A DNA stretch of 64,000 nucleotides, taken from contig CM068385.1 of NCBI GenBank assembly GCA_034770075.1, positions 72,834,772 to 72,898,771 of the forward strand, given 5' to 3'. A model generated the notes under the pieces. That model did no database searches. It saw only the letters and a program-made list of their open reading frames with translations, and was not told where the DNA came from. The DNA comes from Aralia elata. Taxonomy: Eukaryota > Streptophyta > Magnoliopsida > Apiales > Araliaceae. The position numbers and the translations under genes are program-made. Position 1 is the stretch's first letter. Each line of letters begins with the position of its first letter. Below, one piece after another: positions 59,267 to 64,000 of this stretch.

Positions 59267-59607
59267 CCCTTGCGTTGAATATAATACTTTCAGTTAAAAC
59301 CAAAAAAGCTGGTACGTCAGGAAAAGATAAAGGAAAAGACAAGGTTGCAGAGTAATTCATTTATTAAGCGTCTGTGCTTAACTAAGTTTAAGGATTATTG
59401 TAATAAGTACCTTTAGTTTTATGTTTTGTAATATTATTTGGTATTTTAGTTATGTAAAGGTCTTTAGAACTTGGGATTTAAGTTATATTATTATGTAATT
59501 TAAGACAGGTTTAAGTTAGTATTTTGATGGAATGAATGGATATAATAGTATCGTGACCACTAAACCCGAGGTAAAGGTAAACCCGGATTTGGGGGCGTCA
59601 CATATTA

Positions 59608-60475
59608 CATATCATATCATCTATATTATTACAATAGAACAACTAATTCTCAGACATCAGGACACCTTCGTCCTTGCCTTTACCACTTGATCACTCAAAT
59701 TCCTCATTCCTAGCTAAAAAATATAACACAATAAGAGTGAGCTCAAATAGCTCAATAAGTTTTATAATTTTAATAAAAGCATTTTATGAAAGTTTCTGTA
59801 TGATGAATAACATTTCTAAAACTTTTAGAGCTTCAGATTTAAGAACATGATATGATTTACAAAATCTTCATTAATGTATGTCATCAAGACCATACAAAGA
59901 CTCGGATTCACAACTATAAAATGTATGAACGAAAAGCTTTTTACAAATTAACTATATAATCAAAAGAGAATAAAAGTTTGCTTCAAGGAATGTCTAGATT
60001 TAAATCCACTTGTTTTCAGCATATTTTTCAATAATCCGTTTCACAATTAAATCAAGCAACCTAAACAAGTTATATCCATAAAACATATGATGAAACAGAT
60101 CATAATTTTTCTCCCCCTTTGTCATCAGTCAAAAGAAAGGGAGGAGAGTGAGAGAAATCAGAGATAAATAGATCATCCTTAACAATTTTCAATTGCTCCA
60201 ACTAACCTGTAGGAAGAATCATGGTCACTTTAAGTACTAATAACGGCTGACATATATGAATCAAAAAATCTTTTCTGTTAACCCAAACAATTAATTAATT
60301 TAAATTTAAACACATACCAAATTAATTAATCACAGATTCAATGACATGCCTTACTAAAAGAAATTTTAATGCACATTTAATATAAAACATTATGCACACA
60401 TAAAACTTATTTATGCACATATCAAATCAAATTAAATTATGCACATAAAATCATATTAAACTATGCACTAAATCA
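59608..60475 (-). mobile_element. Minus-oriented Ty3 LTR C, second part
   Basis: Continues LTR C after the 5.3 kb insertion. On the minus strand GGTAAAGGCAAGGACGAAGG (about 59680) and the hairpin at 59738-59754 align with the same region of the Tekay LTRs. No gene. Confidence 0.6.
59738..59754 (-). promoter_or_regulatory. Conserved LTR hairpin, LTR C
   Basis: Minus strand TGAGCT-ATTTG-AGCTCA, six perfect pairs. The last pair is T-A where other copies have A-T, a compensatory change. Confidence 0.65.
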
Positions 60476-61241
60476 TGTGACGACCCGAGAAATTGAGTAG
60501 CCTTGTATTTAGGGTTTAAGAATATTATTTGATAAAATAATTTTTTTTAATATTATTCTGTATATTTGATTAAAGGTCAATTATTGACCTAATGTATGTG
60601 TTATGTGATTATGTATATGTATTGGGAGTTTTTGGGAGAAAATAAATTTTTATGAGAAAAATGCTAAAAGACTATTTATAATGTAATATTCCAAACTTGC
60701 AATAAATTTTGTGAATATAAATGCAATTATTATTGAAGTTTAAATTTTTATTCTTAATTATTGAGAAATATATGTGTAAAATGTATAGAAATATATATTA
60801 TTTGAGTAAGTTTAATAAAGGGGAAGAATGTAATATTCAGAACATGCATTTAAATGAGATAAATTTGAATTTTATCACAAAACAGAAAGGAATTATATCG
60901 AACAAAATAGAATAAAAATATAATAATAATAAAAAATAAATAAATAAAATATATATAATTATAAATTAAGTCAAACTTTCAATTGAAAGTTTGACTAAGT
61001 AAGTTAAAAGTTAAAAAGATAAAAGTCAAAAAAATAAAAATAAAAAAATGCTAAGCATACTAGCATATTAAGCAAGTAGCAATAAAATTGGAATGGGATA
61101 AAGGTGAGGCGACAGTGATAAGGATAAAGCGTTAGGTCGGCTAAGTTTAAAAAAAAATGAAAACTGAAAATGAATGACTCATCACATAAAGAGCAAGCTA
61201 GCAACACAAAAAAAACCTCTTATCATGATAAAGGCGGCTAA

Positions 61242-61244
<3 letters not shown>

Positions 61245-61296
<52 letters not shown>
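61245..61296. repeat. (AT)n(AC)n microsatellite
   Basis: About 35 bp of AT followed by about 17 bp of AC. Confidence 0.95.
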
Positions 61297-61539
61297 CTTG
61301 CAGTCTAAGCTTACTTCTAGAGGAAAAAAAATCCAGAAAACAACGTGAGAGATAAATAAGAGAGAGAAGACTAGAGAAATAAATAGGAAAAATTTAGAAG
61401 GAATCAAGAAAAAAGAAGAACCAAATGGTATATTTTTAATTGTTCTTTTTATTTTTGTACATGTTATATGATTATGTAATTTTTATATATAGAGTTTGTA
61501 TACTCCTCAGAACATAGTAAAAGTAATATATGGTGTGTT

Positions 61540-61707
61540 TAGGCCGGATTAGAAGCAGACCGGTATTTAGCAACGGTTTTTCCGTCGCCTATACAATAGT
61601 CGACAATTTTTTTATAAAATAATTCGTCGCCTATTGTATAGGCGACGGAAAAACCGTCGCTAAAGACCGGTTTACTAGCAGACCGGTCTGCTCCTGATCC
61701 GGGCTCA
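61540..61707. mobile_element. Foldback MITE, Mutator-like
   Basis: 168 bp with long inverted ends: left AGCAGACCGGTATTTAGCAA then CGGTTTTTCCGTCGCCTA, right (reverse complement) TAAACCGGTCTTTAGCGACG then GTTTTTCCGTCGCCTA. The 9-bp flanks TGGTGTGTT (61531-61539) and TTGTGTGTT (61708-61716) match in 8 of 9, the duplication length made by Mutator-like transposases. Inserted within LTR E. Confidence 0.8.
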
Positions 61708-62756
61708 TTGTGTGTTAATGTAACAAGAATAATGCATAAGAATGTAAAATTTTAGCGAAAACGGGAAAGAAAATCCTAGAATAAAAACTAGAAACCCTAG
61801 CTTGAGCATTTGAAATTACAGAATGAGCAAGAAAAATAAATAAATAAATAAATGCTTAATGGAAAATTGATATTTAAGAATGTAAGAAAATATCCGAGTT
61901 AAGAAAAATGTAAAATACATTTTCCAAGTAAATAAGTTAAATAACATTGTAAAACTCAGTTAATGGTAGTTGTTGACCAAAGATAAAATTATGATTTTGA
62001 CCTTCATGAATAATGATATAAGTTAATTGCAGAAAATATTTATTGAGTTGGAAAATAGTTCACGAAAAACAGGCAAGTTTTTCTAACTTGTGCAAAATTT
62101 TTATTCTGTACAAGTTCCTTAATTTGTGAGAATTTCCTGAATGACAAGTTCCTAAACTTTAAGCATTTTTGCTTTTAGTATAATTTTCCTGAGTTATGAA
62201 TTTCATTCATGTTAATTGCCATTATGCAATATTAAATTTCACAATATATTTGCAAGATTTGTTGAATTCTAATTTTTTTAAATGTCCTTGATTTATTCAT
62301 AATAAAGAAAAAACCATTGTTTTGGCTTACTCAAAAATTAAGAATTTATATTATTTGTTTTCCAAACCAACTTATTTTGAGGCACAATCTTAGACTCAGT
62401 TGAACAACCCTATTTTATATAGGGGATATTATTGTCGAAAAAGTTCAGCTTGTAGAGATAATGTTGTGCATAATATAGGGTACGATAGGTTGATCCCTAA
62501 AGTGCATGTGAAGAGTTTTTCAGTCTTTATAATTTATAAACACTTATAGAGAGTCAGCAGTTTTTATAACTATAAGACACTTACGTTCTTGATCATTATG
62601 ACCACTCGACTCAAGAAATTTTTTTTATTTGATACTCGTTAATTTAAATCTGTTCATTATTGTATTATTCATTATTCTCATTCGTTATCCTGATTCAATT
62701 TGTATTCAATTATTTGATTTCTTTATAATTTAGTTCTTGATATCTCATATACTTGT

Positions 62757-62775
62757 TGAGCAAACTAGTTGCTCA
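62757..62775 (+). promoter_or_regulatory. Conserved LTR hairpin, LTR E
   Basis: TGAGCAA-ACTAG-TTGCTCA, seven perfect pairs, followed by CCCTTGCG and the acceptor-like CTTTACAG 27 bases after the stem. Confidence 0.7.
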
Positions 62776-63060
62776 CCCTTGCGACGTATATATTCTTTAC
62801 AGAAAAAGACGGATTAGCAAAAGGGTCCCAGTCCAAAAGTAAGGGAAAAGAAAATATAAAAAAAGAATATAATTATAGATAACCATGTCTTATATAAATG
62901 TAAATTTTAAGAATGTAAGTAGATAGCAGTAGTTAAGGACATTGGTCGTATTTTTGTACTTGATGTAAATTATGTAATATAACTAGTAGATTTTGAGTGG
63001 AGTAATGTATAGTGACTACCATGTCTGTAGTAGTGAGTATTTAGACATGGGGGCGTCACA

Positions 63061-63744
63061 CATAAAACGCAGAAAACACTGATAGACTTTCTTTTTCTAG
63101 AATTCTAAATTACGACATAGCGTTTATTTGAAAAGGAGAGATGAAATCTCAAATAAAAGTTTTTCGAGAAAAAGTCGTAAAAATAGTATTCACGTCGAAA
63201 ACACATTTTTTATTTTTTGACTTTTCGAATTACGTAGTACCGTTTATTCGTGAAAGGAGGATCGGTGGCGAAATCGGGTTTTCAAAAATTGAAAGTCGAT
63301 TTTTCGGCTAAACGAGCGAATTACGAAATGTAATCGAGAAAATTAGAAAACTTAACTAGAAAAAAATGAGTAACCAATTTAGTTTGGCCTAACTAAGCCA
63401 AGGGTTTGTATCGCTTGATTAGGATTTGTATAGCTTGGGTAGGGTTGAGTCATGGGAATTCTTAGGGTTGAGCTTAGGGTTTGACAAGTTTGGTTAGGGT
63501 TTGGTCTGGCTTAGCTAGGGTTAAGCCACACTATTGTAAACTTGAAGCCAAAGTCTTGAAATCTCATGTGAGTGGACGGACACTTGATGAAGGGAGAACA
63601 TAGGTGGTGAGTCATTTTCCATTTATAGTAAGTTTTATCCAAATGAATCGAACCTTAAGTTTTTGTCCCCTCCATTCATTTTATTTTAGCCAAACATAGC
63701 CTTAGCTAATCATTTGGTCTTTCCAAGTTAAAGATGTATTACAA
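63061..63744. other. Gene-free DNA, possibly continuing LTR C
   Basis: 63100-63320 has a diverged internal repeat (AATTACG..GTACCGTTTATTCGTGAAAG versus AATTACGACATAGCGTTTAT). 63420-63530 has five TAGGGTT motifs at irregular spacing. No gene seen; the end of LTR C could not be fixed. Confidence 0.45.
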
Positions 63745-64000
63745 AGTAATCAATTAATCATATTGATTAAGTACAACAGAATATTCTTTCCCTTAAAGAT
63801 TATGAAAATCTCAGATCGAAATTAAGTCTTGTGGATGCACAAACACATAGCAGATATAGCAGTTTAATGTGCATAATGTAAATGACATAAAGTAAACGAC
63901 ACATGATGTTTTAAGTGATTCGGAGACTGAACAACTCCTAATCCACTCTTTCGCTCCACCGAGCAGGATATCCACTAAGGATAAGGTCACTACGACTATT
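63745..64000 (-). mobile_element. Third SIRE-type LTR copy, cut by the window edge
   Basis: AGCAGATATAGCAGTTTAAT, ATAATGTAAATGACATAAAG and TTCGGAGACTGAACAACTCC align with 17327-17440 and 26605-26710 of the SIRE LTRs. The start is diverged and uncertain; clear similarity begins near 63846. Confidence 0.75.

Larger units (their letters stand above)
54299..59602 (+). mobile_element. Solo LTR, Ty3 Tekay-type, 5.3 kb
   Basis: 5304 bp from TGTAATGACACGG to CCGGATTTGGGGGCGTCACA with a perfect target duplication TATTA (54294-54298 and 59603-59607). Exceptionally long for an LTR. It contains a 155-bp tandem duplication (55381-55690), a GT/TA microsatellite (58534-58585) and the conserved hairpin (59249-59266). 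No gag-pol. The ORF at 59062-59355 is discussed under findings. Confidence 0.85.
60476..63060 (+). mobile_element. LTR E, Ty3 Tekay-type, apparently solo, 2.6 kb
   Basis: 2585 bp from TGTGACGACCCGAGAAATTG to ATGGGGGCGTCACA. Flanks AATCA and CATAA do not match, so either the target duplication decayed or the LTR results from recombination between elements. It contains a TA/CA microsatellite (61245-61296), a MITE (61540-61707) and the conserved hairpin (62757-62775). ORFs here (60721-60915 and others) are AT-driven. Confidence 0.75.

Noticed and set aside
63420..63530. Interstitial telomere repeat
   Set aside because: TAGGGTT units are not tandem and spacing varies, so this is not a telomeric array.
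1..64000. tRNA or rRNA genes
   Set aside because: No cloverleaf with A and B boxes or rRNA-like segment was recognised by eye; a tRNA scan would be decisive.

Overview
This is nuclear DNA of a flowering plant, very probably a eudicot. Evidence: GT..AG-spliced exons of plant gene families (RNase T2, CASP-like), an AT-rich background, long AT/GT microsatellites, and plant-type transposons (Ty3 chromovirus with a chromodomain, SIRE-like Copia, CACTA/En-Spm, MITEs). I cannot name the species. Real host genes are few; about 85 percent of the window is transposable-element DNA.

Layout. 1-7910: gene-poor host DNA. It holds the last two exons of an RNase T2 gene (464-659, 820-1037, plus strand), an orphan CASP-like exon (3999-4124, minus), a palindromic MITE (4631-4879), tandem duplications, a Copia LTR relic (6978-7260) and a second RNase T2 exon on the minus strand that has lost its catalytic His (7361-7470). 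7911-53235: one nested stack. A small Copia-like element (LTRs 7911-8083 and 48722-48896/53224-53235) was hit by a CACTA transposon (8300-47771). The CACTA was hit by a Ty3 element A (8525-16692, itself hit by a 2.1 kb element now present as a solo LTR at 13385-15456) and by a SIRE-like Copia element (17127-41982). The SIRE element was hit in its right LTR by a nearly complete Tekay-type Ty3 element (28735-41226). The small Copia's right LTR also received a 4.3 kb solo LTR (48897-53218). Most junctions carry matching target-site duplications, so the order of events can be read directly. 53236-64000: a second stack, in which a minus-oriented Ty3 LTR (from 53936) is split by a 5.3 kb solo LTR (54299-59602) and by a 2.6 kb LTR (60476-63060, with its own MITE). 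The window ends inside a third copy of the SIRE LTR.

How the genes work. The Tekay element (minus strand) has both 3.4 kb LTRs, tRNA-iMet primer site, polypurine tract and one continuous gag-protease-RT-RNaseH-integrase-chromodomain frame with six nonsense codons and no frameshift. It also has an extra acidic/coiled-coil ORF ahead of gag. The SIRE-like element has no recognisable gag-pol and carries only a large Lys/Glu-rich ORF of unknown function in the env-like position. The CACTA transposase (tnp2) is broken and its 3' end is tandemly duplicated together with flanking DNA.

Most interesting signals: (1) a hairpin with compensatory changes, followed by a putative 3' splice site and a conserved Lys-rich C-terminal mini-peptide, shared by all six Tekay-type LTR sequence types here; (2) the extra ORF before gag, which in element A ends in zinc knuckles; (3) an array of four hairpins plus a 21-bp minisatellite in the SIRE LTR; (4) two divergent RNase T2 relics in opposite orientation within TE-rich DNA, a layout reminiscent of an S-locus but not proof of one.
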